From Enterobacter mori LMG 25706 (GTDB lineage: Bacteria; Pseudomonadota; Gammaproteobacteria; Enterobacterales; Enterobacteriaceae): DNA of 64,000 nt. This document shows positions 1 through 9,449 of the stretch, piece after piece; position 1 is the first letter of the stretch, and each line of letters opens with the position of its first letter. The DNA is taken from contig NZ_GL890775.1 of the NCBI RefSeq assembly GCF_000211415.1, positions 164,894 to 228,893 on the forward strand, given 5' to 3'. A program made the translations under genes and the position numbers. Below the pieces are notes generated by a model that did not search any database, had not been told where the DNA came from, and saw only the letters and a program-made list of their open reading frames with translations.

Positions 1-972
1 CTTAAACCCCACCACCGGATGCTGCTGATACGGCGCCTCCAGCTCGGCAACCTGCTCCGGCGTCAGCGTGATGTCCACCGCATTCAGCAGCTCATCCAGC
101 TGTTCTTCCCGCGACGTGCCGATAATCGGTGCGGCAACCCCGCGTTTGCTCAGCAGCCATGCCAGCGCCACCTGGGCGCGGGTTGCACCGGTATCGTCGG
201 CAATGCCTGCCAGACGCTCGGCAATCAGCGCATCGCTGGCTTCTGTACCGCCATAGAGATTTTTCCCCACTTCATCCGATACCAGGCGAGCCGTGGTTTC
301 GCCCCATGGACGGGTCAGTCGACCGCGCGCCAGCGGGCTCCACGGGATCACCGCCACGCCCTCCTGATGGCACAGCGGCAGCATCTCGCGCTCTTCTTCA
401 CGATAGATCAGGTTGTAGTGATCCTGCATGGTGACAAAGCGTGCCCAGCCGTGCTGTGCCTGGAGATCCAGCGCCTGGGCAAACTGCGACGCGTGCATAG
501 ACGACGCGCCGATGTAGCGCGCTTTACCGGCTTTCACCACGTCGTTCAGCGCTTCAAGGGTCTCTTCAATGGGGGTGTTGTAATCCCAGCGGTGGATCTG
601 CAGCAGGTCGACGTAATCCATGTTCAGGCGGCGAAGGCTGTCATCAATGGAACGCAGGATTTGCGCGCGAGAAAGGCCTTCGGGCAGATCGCCCGTCTGG
701 TGATAAACCTTGGTAGCGACGACGATCTCATCCCGCCGGGAAAAGTCGCGCAGAGCGCGGCCAACGATCTCCTCGCTGCTGCCGTCGGAGTAGCTGTTGG
801 CGGTGTCAAAGAAGTTAATGCCGCCTTCAATGGCGCGTTTGATAATCGGACGACTGCTCTCTTCCGGCAGCGTCCAGGCGTGGTTTCCCCGATCCGGCTC
901 GCCAAAGGTCATGCAGCCCAGGCAAAGTCGGGAAACCTTCAGGTCCGTTTTTCCTAACGTAGTGTATTGCAC
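1..972 (-). CDS. yajO: YajO, aldo/keto reductase (stop codon just outside window)
   Basis: An NADPH-dependent aldo/keto reductase of the cytoplasm; the E. coli homologue has been linked to 1-deoxyxylulose 5-phosphate and thiamine precursor metabolism. The reverse strand reads VQYTTLGKTDLKVSRLCLGC at the N-terminus and FFDTANSYSDG further in, which holds the conserved Asp and Tyr of the AKR active site. The 324 codons present end in GFK, which is also the E. coli C-terminus, so only the stop codon is missing. The start is a GTG at 972-970 with AGGAG seven bases upstream. That AGGAG lies inside a 13-bp hairpin (977-1022), so translation may be structure-controlled. It follows dxs by 63 bases on the same strand and is probably the last gene of the xseB-ispA-dxs operon. 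Confidence 0.93.
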   Translation of the reverse strand, partial: MQYTTLGKTDLKVSRLCLGCMTFGEPDRGNHAWTLPEESSRPIIKRAIEGGINFFDTANSYSDGSSEEIVGRALRDFSRRDEIVVATKVYHQTGDLPEGLSRAQILRSIDDSLRRLNMDYVDLLQIHRWDYNTPIEETLEALNDVVKAGKARYIGASSMHASQFAQALDLQAQHGWARFVTMQDHYNLIYREEEREMLPLCHQEGVAVIPWSPLARGRLTRPWGETTARLVSDEVGKNLYGGTEASDALIAERLAGIADDTGATRAQVALAWLLSKRGVAAPIIGTSREEQLDELLNAVDITLTPEQVAELEAPYQQHPVVGFK

Positions 973-1022
973 GGTTCCGCTCCTGCTATTTTAAACATGA
1001 GGTTTAAGCATAGCAGGAGCGG
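973..1022 (-). promoter_or_regulatory. Hairpin covering the yajO ribosome binding site
   Basis: On the transcribed strand, bases 1022-1010 pair perfectly with 989-977 (13 bp). A further six pairs (1007-1002 with 996-991) sit inside, around a short loop. The 3' arm contains AGGAG (984-980), the Shine-Dalgarno of yajO, and ends four bases before its GTG. No T-run follows, so it does not look like an ordinary intrinsic terminator. Control of yajO translation is inference. Confidence 0.6.
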
Positions 1023-1035
1023 TAAAGGGGAGGGG

Positions 1036-2898
1036 TTATGCCAGCCAGCTGCGGATTTTGGCTTCGATACCTGCGGCATCCAGACCAATCGCCGCGCGGG
1101 CTTCGTCCTGGGTACCTTGCGGAATGAAATGATCCGGCAGGCCGAGGTTCAGCACCGGAACGGCTTTACGGTTTGCCATCAGCACCTCGTTTACGCCGCT
1201 GCCCGCGCCGCCCATGATGGCGTTTTCTTCCAGCGTCACCAGCACGTCGTGGCTTTCCGCCATGCTCAGGATCAGGGACTCATCGAGCGGCTTAACGAAG
1301 CGCATATCCACCAGCGTGGCATTCAGCGTTTCGGCCACTTTTGCCGCTTCCGGCATCAGCGTGCCGAAGTTCAGGATCGCCACTTTCTCACCGCGACGCT
1401 TCACCAGGCCTTTACCGATCGCCAGTTTTTCCAGCGGCTGAAGTTCAACGCCCAGGGCATTGCCGCGCGGGTAGCGAACCGCGCTCGGACCGTCCTGATA
1501 GTGGTAACCGGTAAACAGCATCTGGCGACATTCGTTCTCGTCGCTCGGCGTCATGATCACCATGTCCGGGATGCAGCGCAGGAAAGAGAGATCAAATGCG
1601 CCCTGGTGCGTCTGACCGTCGGCACCCACGATGCCCGCGCGGTCGATAGCAAACAGCACCGGCAGCTTCTGGATGGCAACGTCGTGAATAACCTGATCGT
1701 AGGCGCGTTGCAGGAAGGTGGAGTAAATTGCCACCACCGGCTTGTAGCCACCGATCGCCAGACCCGCCGCAAACGTCACCGCATGTTGCTCGGCGATGGC
1801 AACGTCAAAATACTGGTCAGGGTATTTTTTGGAAAACTCGACCATGCCGGAGCCTTCACGCATGGCGGGCGTCACAGCCATCAGCTTGTTGTCTTTGGCC
1901 GCGGTTTCACACAGCCAGTCGCCGAAGATTTTCGAATAGCTCGGCATACCGCCGCTGCTTTTTGGCAGACAGCCGCTGGTATGGTCAAACTTCGGCACCG
2001 CGTGGAAGGTGATCGGATCTTTTTCCGCCGGTTCGTAACCACGCCCTTTTTTGGTCATGATGTGCAGGAACTGCGGGCCTTTCAGGTCGCGCATGTTCTT
2101 GAGCGTGGTCACCAGCCCCAGTACGTCGTGGCCGTCAACCGGGCCGATGTAGTTAAAGCCCAGCTCCTCAAACAGCGTGCCCGGCACCACCATGCCTTTG
2201 ATGTGTTCTTCGGTACGCTTGAGCAGCTCTTTAATCGGCGGTACGCCGGAAAAGACTTTTTTGCCGCCTTCGCGCAGCGAGGAGTAAAGCTTGCCGGAAA
2301 GCAGCTGTGCCAGATGGTTATTCAGCGCACCCACGTTCTCGGAGATCGACATTTCGTTATCGTTAAGGATAACCAACATGTCCGGCTTGATATCACCCGC
2401 GTGGTTCATTGCCTCGAAGGCCATACCCGCAGTGATCGCCCCGTCGCCAATCACGCAGACGGTACGGCGCTGTTTGTTCTCTTTTTCTGCGGCAACGGCA
2501 ATACCGATACCCGCTGAAATGGAGGTGGAGGAGTGACCGACGCTCAGCACGTCATACTCGCTCTCGCCGCGCCACGGGAACGGGTGCAGGCCGCCTTTCT
2601 GGCGAATAGTGCCAATTTTATCACGACGACCGGTCAGAATTTTGTGCGGATAGGCCTGATGGCCTACATCCCAGATGAGCTGGTCGAACGGCGTGTTATA
2701 GACGTAATGCAGCGCCACGGTCAGCTCAACCGTGCCAAGCCCGGAGGCGAAATGGCCGCTGGAGCGGCTAACGCTGTCGAGCAGGTAGCGACGCAGTTCG
2801 TCGCACAGCTTCGGCAGGCTCTCTTTCGGCAACAGGCGTAACTCCTGGGTGGAGTCAACTAACGCCAGTGTCGGGTATTTGGCAATATCAAAACTCAT
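1036..2898 (-). CDS. dxs: 1-deoxy-D-xylulose-5-phosphate synthase
   Basis: Condenses pyruvate and glyceraldehyde 3-phosphate to 1-deoxyxylulose 5-phosphate, the first step of the MEP isoprenoid pathway and a precursor step for thiamine and pyridoxal. It is a cytoplasmic thiamine-diphosphate enzyme. The 620 residues match the E. coli length. The TPP-binding [19 protein letters not shown] stretch lies near residue 150 with the conserved NDN downstream, and the catalytic Glu occurs in IAEQHAVTF near residue 370. The ATG (MSFDIAKYP) at 2898 is chosen over an in-frame TTG one codon upstream because it matches the family start. It is co-directional with ispA (24-bp gap), which supplies the next prenyl steps. 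Confidence 0.98.
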   Translation of the reverse strand: MSFDIAKYPTLALVDSTQELRLLPKESLPKLCDELRRYLLDSVSRSSGHFASGLGTVELTVALHYVYNTPFDQLIWDVGHQAYPHKILTGRRDKIGTIRQKGGLHPFPWRGESEYDVLSVGHSSTSISAGIGIAVAAEKENKQRRTVCVIGDGAITAGMAFEAMNHAGDIKPDMLVILNDNEMSISENVGALNNHLAQLLSGKLYSSLREGGKKVFSGVPPIKELLKRTEEHIKGMVVPGTLFEELGFNYIGPVDGHDVLGLVTTLKNMRDLKGPQFLHIMTKKGRGYEPAEKDPITFHAVPKFDHTSGCLPKSSGGMPSYSKIFGDWLCETAAKDNKLMAVTPAMREGSGMVEFSKKYPDQYFDVAIAEQHAVTFAAGLAIGGYKPVVAIYSTFLQRAYDQVIHDVAIQKLPVLFAIDRAGIVGADGQTHQGAFDLSFLRCIPDMVIMTPSDENECRQMLFTGYHYQDGPSAVRYPRGNALGVELQPLEKLAIGKGLVKRRGEKVAILNFGTLMPEAAKVAETLNATLVDMRFVKPLDESLILSMAESHDVLVTLEENAIMGGAGSGVNEVLMANRKAVPVLNLGLPDHFIPQGTQDEARAAIGLDAAGIEAKIRSWLA

Positions 2899-2922
2899 CA
2901 AAGGCTCATCGAGATAGGTTGT

Positions 2923-3822
2923 TTATTTATCACGCTGGATTATGTAGTCCGCTAGCGCTTCCAGTGCCGAGGTATCCAGCGATTGCGCGGCCAGCTGATT
3001 CAGCGACTGGCGGGCATCCTCTATCAGGTCCCGGGCTTTACGTTGGGCTTGCTCAAGACCCAGCAGGGCGGGGTAGGTACTTTTGCCAAGCTGCTGGTCC
3101 GCACCCTGACGTTTACCCAATGTTGCAGTATCGCCCACCACATCCAGAATGTCATCCTGAACCTGGAATGCCAGACCGATACTTTCTGCGTATCTGTCCA
3201 GAATCGGCAGGGCTTTGCGCCCGTGTTCACCCGCGCTCAGCGCGCCCAGGCGAACGGCTGCACGAATGAGCGCACCCGTCTTATGGCGATGAATGCGCTC
3301 CAGCTGTTCCAGATTAACCTGACGACCTTCCGCCTCTAAATCCAGTGCCTGACCGCCGCACATCCCGGCGACGCCGCTGGCCATTGCCAGTTCGGAGACC
3401 ATCGCCAGACGGTCGCGATCGGCCACTTCCGCCATCGGTGCATCGCTTAAAATCGAGAATGCCAGCGTTTGAAGAGCATCCCCCGCCAGAATGGCATTCG
3501 CCTCGCCAAACTTAATGTGGCAGGTTGGCTGACCACGACGCAGATCGTCGTCGTCCATGGCCGGGAGATCGTCGTGGATCAGCGAATAGGCGTGGATGCA
3601 CTCCACGGCGGCTGCCGGGGCGTCCAGCGTGTTATCGCTGATACCGAACATATTCCCCGTGGCGTACACCAGGAACGGGCGCAGGCGCTTTCCACCCAAG
3701 AGTGCGCCATAGTGCATGGCTTCAACCAGTGGAGTGTTCTGAAAAGGCTGCGGTTCAATGAAACGGCGCAGGGCATCATTGGCGCGGACAACGCGCGCCT
3801 GAAGCGCGTTAGCAAAATCCAT
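2923..3822 (-). CDS. ispA: Farnesyl diphosphate synthase (geranyltranstransferase)
   Basis: Joins isopentenyl diphosphate with dimethylallyl and geranyl diphosphate to give farnesyl diphosphate, the precursor of undecaprenyl carrier, quinone side chains and heme O. The protein has 299 residues. It shows both aspartate-rich motifs of trans-prenyltransferases: DDLPAMDDDD near residue 84, where Mg and the allylic substrate bind, and DDILD near residue 224. Its ATG directly abuts the TAA of xseB, so the two are translationally linked, and dxs follows 24 bases later. Clustering with dxs fits a shared role in isoprenoid supply. Confidence 0.97.
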   Translation of the reverse strand: MDFANALQARVVRANDALRRFIEPQPFQNTPLVEAMHYGALLGGKRLRPFLVYATGNMFGISDNTLDAPAAAVECIHAYSLIHDDLPAMDDDDLRRGQPTCHIKFGEANAILAGDALQTLAFSILSDAPMAEVADRDRLAMVSELAMASGVAGMCGGQALDLEAEGRQVNLEQLERIHRHKTGALIRAAVRLGALSAGEHGRKALPILDRYAESIGLAFQVQDDILDVVGDTATLGKRQGADQQLGKSTYPALLGLEQAQRKARDLIEDARQSLNQLAAQSLDTSALEALADYIIQRDK

Positions 3823-4065
3823 TTACTCGGCGTCCGGTGTGAAAGGCGTGGTTTTCGCGTCTTCGCTGTCGGAAAGCAGGATCTGCACGCGCTGCTCGGC
3901 CTGCTGCAGTTTAACCTGCCCCTGGCGCGCCAGCTGCACGCCACGTTCGAATTCGTTGAGCGCGTCTTCCAGCGGGAGATCGCCGCTCTCAAGACGGGTA
4001 ACTATCTGCTCCAGCTCACTCAGCGCAGTTTCAAAACTGGCCGGTGCGTCGTTCTTCTTCGGCAT
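3823..4065 (-). CDS. xseB: Exodeoxyribonuclease VII small subunit
   Basis: Small subunit of exonuclease VII, which degrades single-stranded DNA to oligonucleotides; several XseB copies bind each XseA. The 80 residues equal the E. coli length. The sequence starts [20 protein letters not shown] and carries the family's two-helix segment with [18 protein letters not shown]. It is the first gene of the minus-strand operon xseB-ispA-dxs-yajO, and its stop codon touches the ispA start. The 178-base gap to the divergent thiI should hold promoters for both. Confidence 0.96.
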   Translation of the reverse strand: MPKKNDAPASFETALSELEQIVTRLESGDLPLEDALNEFERGVQLARQGQVKLQQAEQRVQILLSDSEDAKTTPFTPDAE

Positions 4066-4243
4066 AGTGAATTGACTCTTATATTCTTCGCCCCATCATG
4101 GTAACGGACTCGGGGCAATTATCAAATAACGCGAGCGGCGCGATGGTGGTATACTTGCGCGCCTGGATGCAGCCACGGGTGTGGGCTGCTGTATCATTTT
4201 CCATTACAAGCCTTAATACGCTTGCCTAAGAAACATTGCCGCC

Positions 4244-5692
4244 ATGAAGTTTATCATTAAATTGTTCCCTGAAATCACCATCAAAAGCCAATCTGTGCGT
4301 TTGCGCTTTATTAAAATTCTCACCGGGAACATTCGTAACGTATTAAAGCACTACGACGAAACGCTCGCCGTGGTGCGTCACTGGGACCACGTGGAAGTGC
4401 GCGCCAAAGACGAAAACAAACGTCTTGATATCCGCGACGCGCTGACCCGTATTCCGGGTATTCACCATATTCTGGAAGTGGAAGACGTCCCTTTCACCTC
4501 TATGCACGACATCTTCGAAAAAGCGCTGGTTCAGTATCGCGATCAGATCGAAGGCAAAACCTTCTGCGTGCGCGTGAAGCGTCGCGGCAAGCACGAGTTT
4601 AGCTCTATTGAAGTTGAGCGCTACGTGGGCGGCGGTCTGAACCAGCACGTCGAAACGGCGCGCGTGCGTCTGACCAACCCGGACGTGACCGTGAACCTGG
4701 AGATCGAAAACGATCGCCTGCTGCTGGTAAAAGGGCGCTATGAAGGCATCGGTGGCTTCCCAATCGGCACTCAGGAAGACGTATTGTCGCTGATCTCCGG
4801 CGGCTTCGACTCCGGCGTCTCCAGCTATATGCTGATGCGCCGCGGCTGTCGCGTACACTATTGTTTCTTCAACCTGGGCGGCGCGGCGCATGAAATCGGC
4901 GTTCGTCAGGTGGCGCATTACTTGTGGAACCGCTTCGGCAGCTCCCACCGCGTGCGTTTTGTGGCGATCAACTTCGAACCCGTGGTCGGCGAAATCCTCG
5001 AAAAAGTGGACGACGGCCAGATGGGCGTGGTGCTGAAGCGCATGATGGTACGTGCGGCGTCTAAAGTGGCTGAACGCTACGGCGTGCAGGCGCTGGTGAC
5101 CGGTGAAGCGCTGGGCCAGGTTTCCAGCCAGACGCTGACCAACCTGCGTCTGATCGACAACGTGTCTGATACGCTAATCCTGCGTCCGCTGATCTCCCAC
5201 GACAAAGAGCACATCATCGATCTGGCGCGCGAAATCGGCACCGAAGATTTTGCCCGCACCATGCCGGAATACTGCGGCGTGATCTCAAAAAGCCCAACCG
5301 TGAAAGCGGTGAAGGCGAAGATCGAAGCGGAAGAAGAGCACTTCGATTTCGGCATTCTGGAAAAAGTGGTGGCGGAAGCGTCCAACATTGATATCCGCGA
5401 GATTGCCCAGCAGACCGAGCAGGACGTGGTTGAAGTTGAAACCGTGAGCGGTTTCGGTGCTAACGATGCGATTCTGGATATCCGCTCTATCGACGAGCAG
5501 GATGACAAGCCGCTGAAAGTTGAAGGCGTGGACGTGGTTTCTCTTCCGTTCTACAAGCTGAGCACCAAGTTTGGCGATCTCGACCAGAGCAAAACGTATC
5601 TGCTGTGGTGTGAGCGCGGGGTGATGAGCCGCCTGCAGGCGCTGTATCTGCGCGAGCAGGGCTTTGCCAATGTGAAGGTGTATCGCCCGTAG
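4244..5692 (+). CDS. thiI: tRNA 4-thiouridine synthase / thiamine sulfurtransferase
   Basis: Transfers sulfur to uridine 8 of tRNA (s4U) and supplies sulfur to ThiS for the thiamine thiazole ring. There are 482 residues, as in E. coli. The order is an N-terminal ferredoxin-like and THUMP region (about 1-165), a PP-loop ATP-pyrophosphatase domain with [12 protein letters not shown] near residue 183, the [10 protein letters not shown] cysteine near residue 344, and a C-terminal rhodanese domain. The persulfide-carrying Cys falls at residue 456 in [11 protein letters not shown], so the enzyme should be active. A palindromic repeat lies just beyond its stop. It is divergent from the xseB operon. 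Confidence 0.98.
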   Translation: MKFIIKLFPEITIKSQSVRLRFIKILTGNIRNVLKHYDETLAVVRHWDHVEVRAKDENKRLDIRDALTRIPGIHHILEVEDVPFTSMHDIFEKALVQYRDQIEGKTFCVRVKRRGKHEFSSIEVERYVGGGLNQHVETARVRLTNPDVTVNLEIENDRLLLVKGRYEGIGGFPIGTQEDVLSLISGGFDSGVSSYMLMRRGCRVHYCFFNLGGAAHEIGVRQVAHYLWNRFGSSHRVRFVAINFEPVVGEILEKVDDGQMGVVLKRMMVRAASKVAERYGVQALVTGEALGQVSSQTLTNLRLIDNVSDTLILRPLISHDKEHIIDLAREIGTEDFARTMPEYCGVISKSPTVKAVKAKIEAEEEHFDFGILEKVVAEASNIDIREIAQQTEQDVVEVETVSGFGANDAILDIRSIDEQDDKPLKVEGVDVVSLPFYKLSTKFGDLDQSKTYLLWCERGVMSRLQALYLREQGFANVKVYRP

Positions 5693-5716
5693 ATTCTCGC
5701 CGGGGAGTGCGGCCTG

Positions 5717-5758
5717 TTGCCCTCACCCCGGCCCTCTCCCACGGGGAGAGGGAGAACA
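5717..5758. repeat. REP-like palindrome, CCCTCTCC...GGAGAGGG family
   Basis: A short palindrome with arms CCCTCTCCC and GGGAGAGGG lies between the converging thiI and yajL genes. The same core recurs at about 38075-38110, 38170-38205 and 39826-39847, each time at a gene end. It may act as a transcript end or stabiliser. Confidence 0.6.
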
Positions 5759-5759
5759 C

Positions 5760-6350
5760 CTATTCGTAATAATTATAAATCCCCGCTGGCATCACCAGCG
5801 ACGATGCCACTTCGTACGCTTTCTCGCGTCCGACAAGCAGGTCAATAATCTTCAGCGCAAAATCAATCGCGGTGCCTGGCCCCTGGCTGGTGAGCAGGTT
5901 GACGCGCGGATCCCAGACCACGCGTTTATCCACCCAATGCTCTTCCGGGATCGTATCCTTAAGCCCCGGGAAGCCGGTCATGTTGCCGATGGGAAAGATA
6001 TCGTGCGGCACCAGAACCGTTCCTGCTGCGGCACAGATAGCCGCGACGATGCGGCCGGATAAATGAAACTGACGCACGGTTTCAACCAGCAGCGGGCTGT
6101 CGCGAAAACATTCCGCGCCTTTCAGGCCGCCGGGCAGGACGATGATGTCGTACTCTCCGTCAGCCACCTGTACCAGCGGTGCATCCGCCAGGATTTTCAC
6201 CCCGCGTGAACAGGTGATTGCCAGATTACCGTCGCTGGCGACGCTGGCGGTGGTGACCTTAATGCCGCCACGCACCATCAAATCGATAGTGGTGACGGCT
6301 TCCATCTCTTCGCTACCAGGGGCGAGGCAAATCAGTGCCGACGCGCTCAT
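5760..6350 (-). CDS. yajL: YajL, DJ-1/PfpI family oxidative-stress protein
   Basis: A cytoplasmic DJ-1 superfamily protein; the E. coli homologue protects thiol proteins in oxidative stress and has been reported as a chaperone and deglycase. There are 196 residues beginning [20 protein letters not shown]. The nucleophile-elbow cysteine is in [13 protein letters not shown] near residue 106, with the conserved Glu in SEEMEA near residue 15. The ATG at 6350 is selected by alignment to the family; an upstream in-frame ATG would add ten residues. Its start lies 38 bases inside the 3' end of panE, so the two are probably co-transcribed and coupled. Confidence 0.95.
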   Translation of the reverse strand: MSASALICLAPGSEEMEAVTTIDLMVRGGIKVTTASVASDGNLAITCSRGVKILADAPLVQVADGEYDIIVLPGGLKGAECFRDSPLLVETVRQFHLSGRIVAAICAAAGTVLVPHDIFPIGNMTGFPGLKDTIPEEHWVDKRVVWDPRVNLLTSQGPGTAIDFALKIIDLLVGREKAYEVASSLVMPAGIYNYYE

Positions 6351-7224
6351 ATTCACTCTCCTTACGTTTAACAAGGTCATACAGTCGGGCGTTTTCCGGC
6401 ACCGCGATGCCGTGCGCGCGGGCGCGTTTTAACAGATAGCCAGTGATGTAGTCGATTTCCGTGTGGCGTAAAGCCCGAACGTCCTGCAGCATCGAGGAGA
6501 TATTTTCTGCCGTACTATCAATAACCTGCTCGACATAATAACGTAAATCATCCGCCGAGGTATGCAGGCCTTCACGTTCAATCACCGAGGCGACTTCTTC
6601 ACACAGCGCGGCAATCTCCTGAGGATGGTTTTTCAGCTCACCGTTCGGACAGTCCCACAGCGCCGTCAGCGGGTTGATCACGCAGTTCACCGCCAGCTTG
6701 CGCCACAGCTGAGGGCGGATGTTGTTGTGCCAGGCGACGTCTGGTAGCACTTTCTGTAACACGTCCGCCAGATAACTGTAGTCGCCGTCCTGCTCGCGGG
6801 CCGGACCGATATGGGTCACGCCGCTCGCAACATGCACGATGATATTGCCATCGCGCCGCGCCGCCTGAGTCGTGGTGGCCATTAGCAGCGGCTGCGAGAT
6901 GCTCTTGAGTTCATCAATGGTTCCCATGCCATTATGCAGCAGCAAAATGGGGGCTGTGGGGGGGAGCTGCGCGGCCAGCGCTTTTACCGCATCGGAAACC
7001 TGCCACGCCTTGAGCGTCACCAGCAGCAGGTCGCTTTGCGCAAGGAAATCAGGATCATTGGCGGTAAGGGATTCGTTAAAGATACTTCCGTCTTCATCAA
7101 TCAGATTTACACTGCAATAGGGCTGAGGCACGCGCAGCCAGCCCTGCACCTCATGTCCGTGCTTACATAGCGCGGTCAGCCATAGCTGACCCAGGGCTCC
7201 GCAACCGAGCACTGTAATTTTCAT
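6313..7224 (-). CDS. panE: 2-dehydropantoate 2-reductase
   Basis: Reduces ketopantoate to pantoate with NADPH in the pantothenate and coenzyme A pathway. The protein has 303 residues, as in E. coli. An N-terminal Rossmann fold begins [15 protein letters not shown] with the GxGxxG-type loop. The C-terminal domain holds [17 protein letters not shown], with the catalytic Lys near residue 176 and substrate-binding Asn residues. It overlaps yajL by 38 bases and is divergent from yajQ, with a 125-base region between the start codons. Confidence 0.97.
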   Translation of the reverse strand: MKITVLGCGALGQLWLTALCKHGHEVQGWLRVPQPYCSVNLIDEDGSIFNESLTANDPDFLAQSDLLLVTLKAWQVSDAVKALAAQLPPTAPILLLHNGMGTIDELKSISQPLLMATTTQAARRDGNIIVHVASGVTHIGPAREQDGDYSYLADVLQKVLPDVAWHNNIRPQLWRKLAVNCVINPLTALWDCPNGELKNHPQEIAALCEEVASVIEREGLHTSADDLRYYVEQVIDSTAENISSMLQDVRALRHTEIDYITGYLLKRARAHGIAVPENARLYDLVKRKESEYERVGTDLPRPW

Positions 7225-7349
7225 TGTTCCTCCTCACCTGCAACTGCGCCAGGTGTTACTGCCTAATTATAGCGCCGTCGACTATGCTTTTGAGTTATGC
7301 CTTGTTGCGGGTATTATGCAACGCAACAAAAATGAAGGGAGAAGAAAAG

Positions 7350-7842
7350 ATGCCATCTTTCGATATTGTTTCCGAAGTTGATATCCAGGAAGTGCGTAAC
7401 GGCGTGGATAACGCCAGCCGTGAAGTTGAGTCACGTTTCGATTTCCGTGGCGTTGAGGCGACGTTTGAACTGAAACGACGCAAATAAGACCACTAAGGTG
7501 CTGAGCGAGTCTGATTTCCAGGTCAATCAGCTGCTCGACATTTTGCGCGCCAAGCTGTTAAAGCGCGGCATTGAAGGTACCTCGCTGGACGTGCCGGAAG
7601 AGTTTGTCCACAGCGGCAAAACCTGGTTCGTGGAAGCGAAGCTGAAGCAGGGCATTGAGAGCGCGGTGCAGAAGAAGATCGTGAAGCTCATCAAAGACAG
7701 CAAGCTGAAGGTGCAGGCGCAAATCCAGGGCGAAGAGATTCGTGTGACCGGGAAATCTCGCGACGACCTGCAGGGCGTGATGGCGCTGATCCGCGGCGGC
7801 GATCTGGGACAGCCGTTCCAGTTCAAAAATTTCCGCGATTAA
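7350..7842 (+). pseudogene. yajQ: YajQ nucleotide-binding protein, disrupted by a +1 frameshift
   Basis: YajQ is a small nucleotide-binding protein; its Xanthomonas relative binds cyclic di-GMP. The reading frame opens at the ATG at 7350 ([11 protein letters not shown]) after a strong AAGGGAGAAG site, runs about 42 codons to VEATFEL, then shifts. One extra A in the AAA at 7473-7475 sends translation to a TAA at 7485-7487. Removing it restores [17 protein letters not shown] and a standard 163-residue protein ending QFKNFRD at 7842. The downstream part is fully conserved, so the change is recent or is a sequencing error. Whether the gene is dead in the organism cannot be decided from this sequence. 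Confidence 0.9.
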
Positions 7843-7845
7843 GAC

Positions 7846-7877
7846 AAAAATGCCCGGTTTAACCGGGCATTTTTTTA
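7846..7877. terminator. Bidirectional terminator between yajQ and yajR
   Basis: The stem ATGCCCGGTT/AACCGGGCAT has an A-run before it and a T-run after it. It can end both the plus-strand yajQ and minus-strand yajR transcripts. Confidence 0.85.
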
Positions 7878-9236
7878 AGCTTTCAGGGCCTGCTCCACCT
7901 CGAAGCGGTTGGTCACCTTGCTGTCTATTTTAACGTAAGCGCTACGTTCCTCCGGCACTATCAGCACTTCAGTCACGCCTTCTTTTGCTTCCAGACGCTG
8001 TTTGAGCGCATCACTGACGTCGACCTCTTCCGGAATTTCCACGCGCAGGCTGCTCACGTAGCGTGGCTCTTTCATGGTGCTGGCAACCAGCAGCCAGACC
8101 ATCGCCAGCAGCGCACCGGCGAGAAACACGGTTTGCGAATCAAACAGGCCGTCCACCCAGCCGCCGAGCGAGCCGCCAATGGCCACCCCGAGGAACTGGC
8201 TGGTGGAGTAAATGCCCATTGCCGTACCCTTATAGCCCGCCGGAGATTCTTTACTGATAAGCGACGGCAGCAGCGCTTCCATCAGGTTAAACGCCAGGAA
8301 GAACAGCTGTACGCCAGCAACCAGTTCCCAGAAGTGCGGGCCGGAGCCCCAGAGCACGATCTCGGCAACCAGCAGCAACGCCACGCAGCCCACGAAAACG
8401 CGCTTCATCTTGCGCTTCACTTCGGCGTAGATGATAAACGGCACCACGGAGACAAATGAGATCAGCATCGTCACCAGATAGATTTTCCAGTGCTCGGCGG
8501 CAGGGAAGCCCGCAGCGGCAAGCTGGCCGGGCAGGGCGACGAAGGTGGACATCAGCAGAATGTGCAGGCACATAATACCGAAGTTCAGCTTGAGCAGGCG
8601 CGGCTCGACAATCACCTTACTAAAGCAGCCTTTCACCATTCCGGATTCACGGTTCAGAACGTGGTTTTTGCTGTCCGGCACCACCCACAGCGTAAGCGCG
8701 ATCCCGATGGTCGCCAGCACGGCAATCATCCAGAACAGGGCGTGCAGCCCCAGTTTGTGGGTGATGACAGGGCCGAGCACCATCGCAATCGCAAACGTCA
8801 CGCCAAAGCTGACGCCGATAAAGGCCATTGCCTTGGTGCGGTTCTGCTCGCGGGTGAGATCTGAAAGCAGCGCCATCACGGCGGCGGCAATCGCGCCGGA
8901 GCCCTGCAGGGCGCGGCCAAGAATAATTCCCCAGATAGAGTGGGAGAGGGCGGCAATTACGCTACCGAGTACAAAGACTAGCAGACCGCCGACAATCAGT
9001 GGTTTACGACCAACGCGGTCTGAGAGCCGCCCAAAGGGGATCTGAAATACCGCCTGCGCCAGTCCGTAGATACCAATGGCCAAACCAATCAGCGCTTCGC
9101 TGGCTCCCTGTAGCGCCATGCCGTACGTGGTCAGAACAGGCAGGACCATAAACATGCCAAGCATCCGTAGCGAGAAAACAGTCCCTAAACCCCAGGTCGC
9201 GCGTAGCTCGCCCGGCGTCATTTTATAATCGTTCAT
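7875..9236 (-). CDS. yajR: YajR, major facilitator superfamily transporter
   Basis: An inner-membrane proton-driven drug/H+ antiporter-type MFS protein of unknown physiological substrate. About 453 residues form twelve predicted membrane segments followed by a C-terminal soluble YAM domain (about residues 390-453) ending VTNRFEVEQALKA. The MFS motif A is seen as GRLSDRVGRKPLI near residue 67, and GRALQGSGAIAAAV lies in helix 4. The ATG at 9236 is preferred over a GTG two codons upstream because GAGG sits five bases before it. It is a single-gene transcript with its own terminator. Confidence 0.94.
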   Translation of the reverse strand: MNDYKMTPGELRATWGLGTVFSLRMLGMFMVLPVLTTYGMALQGASEALIGLAIGIYGLAQAVFQIPFGRLSDRVGRKPLIVGGLLVFVLGSVIAALSHSIWGIILGRALQGSGAIAAAVMALLSDLTREQNRTKAMAFIGVSFGVTFAIAMVLGPVITHKLGLHALFWMIAVLATIGIALTLWVVPDSKNHVLNRESGMVKGCFSKVIVEPRLLKLNFGIMCLHILLMSTFVALPGQLAAAGFPAAEHWKIYLVTMLISFVSVVPFIIYAEVKRKMKRVFVGCVALLLVAEIVLWGSGPHFWELVAGVQLFFLAFNLMEALLPSLISKESPAGYKGTAMGIYSTSQFLGVAIGGSLGGWVDGLFDSQTVFLAGALLAMVWLLVASTMKEPRYVSSLRVEIPEEVDVSDALKQRLEAKEGVTEVLIVPEERSAYVKIDSKVTNRFEVEQALKA

Positions 9237-9333
9237 TGCCACCTCAATTCAAAAGCAGGCACTAGTTTAGGCGGGGTGTTAATTGCGGTAAATAGGTGTT
9301 TGTTTAAGAGATATTACCATCGTGCAAAACCGC

Positions 9334-9403
9334 GTCAGGTGGCGGCGATGCCTTACCCGACCTACCGATCCCGTAGGCCCGTGCAAGCGTAGCGCCGCCG
9401 GGC
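9334..9403. repeat. REP/BIME-like pair
   Basis: Two facing imperfect palindromic units rich in GCGGCG, CCTAC/GTAGG and CGCCGCC lie between yajR and cyoE. This is the arrangement of enterobacterial REP pairs found at transcript ends. Confidence 0.65.
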
Positions 9404-9436
9404 AAAAAAAAAGCCAGGTGATTAACCTGGCTTTTT
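9403..9436 (-). terminator. Terminator of the cyo operon
   Basis: On the minus strand the stem AGCCAGGTT/AACCTGGCT (loop AATC overlapping) is followed by a run of nine T residues. It lies 14 bases after the cyoE stop. Confidence 0.88.
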
Positions 9437-9449
9437 CAATTCAGCACAC

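Noticed and set aside
967-2517. 516-codon open frame on the plus strand
   Set aside because: It lies wholly opposite dxs, which has unmistakable homology and codon use; it is a shadow frame of a GC-rich gene.
7498-7842. Independent 114-residue gene
   Set aside because: It is the 3' part of yajQ after the frameshift and aligns continuously with the family once one A is removed.
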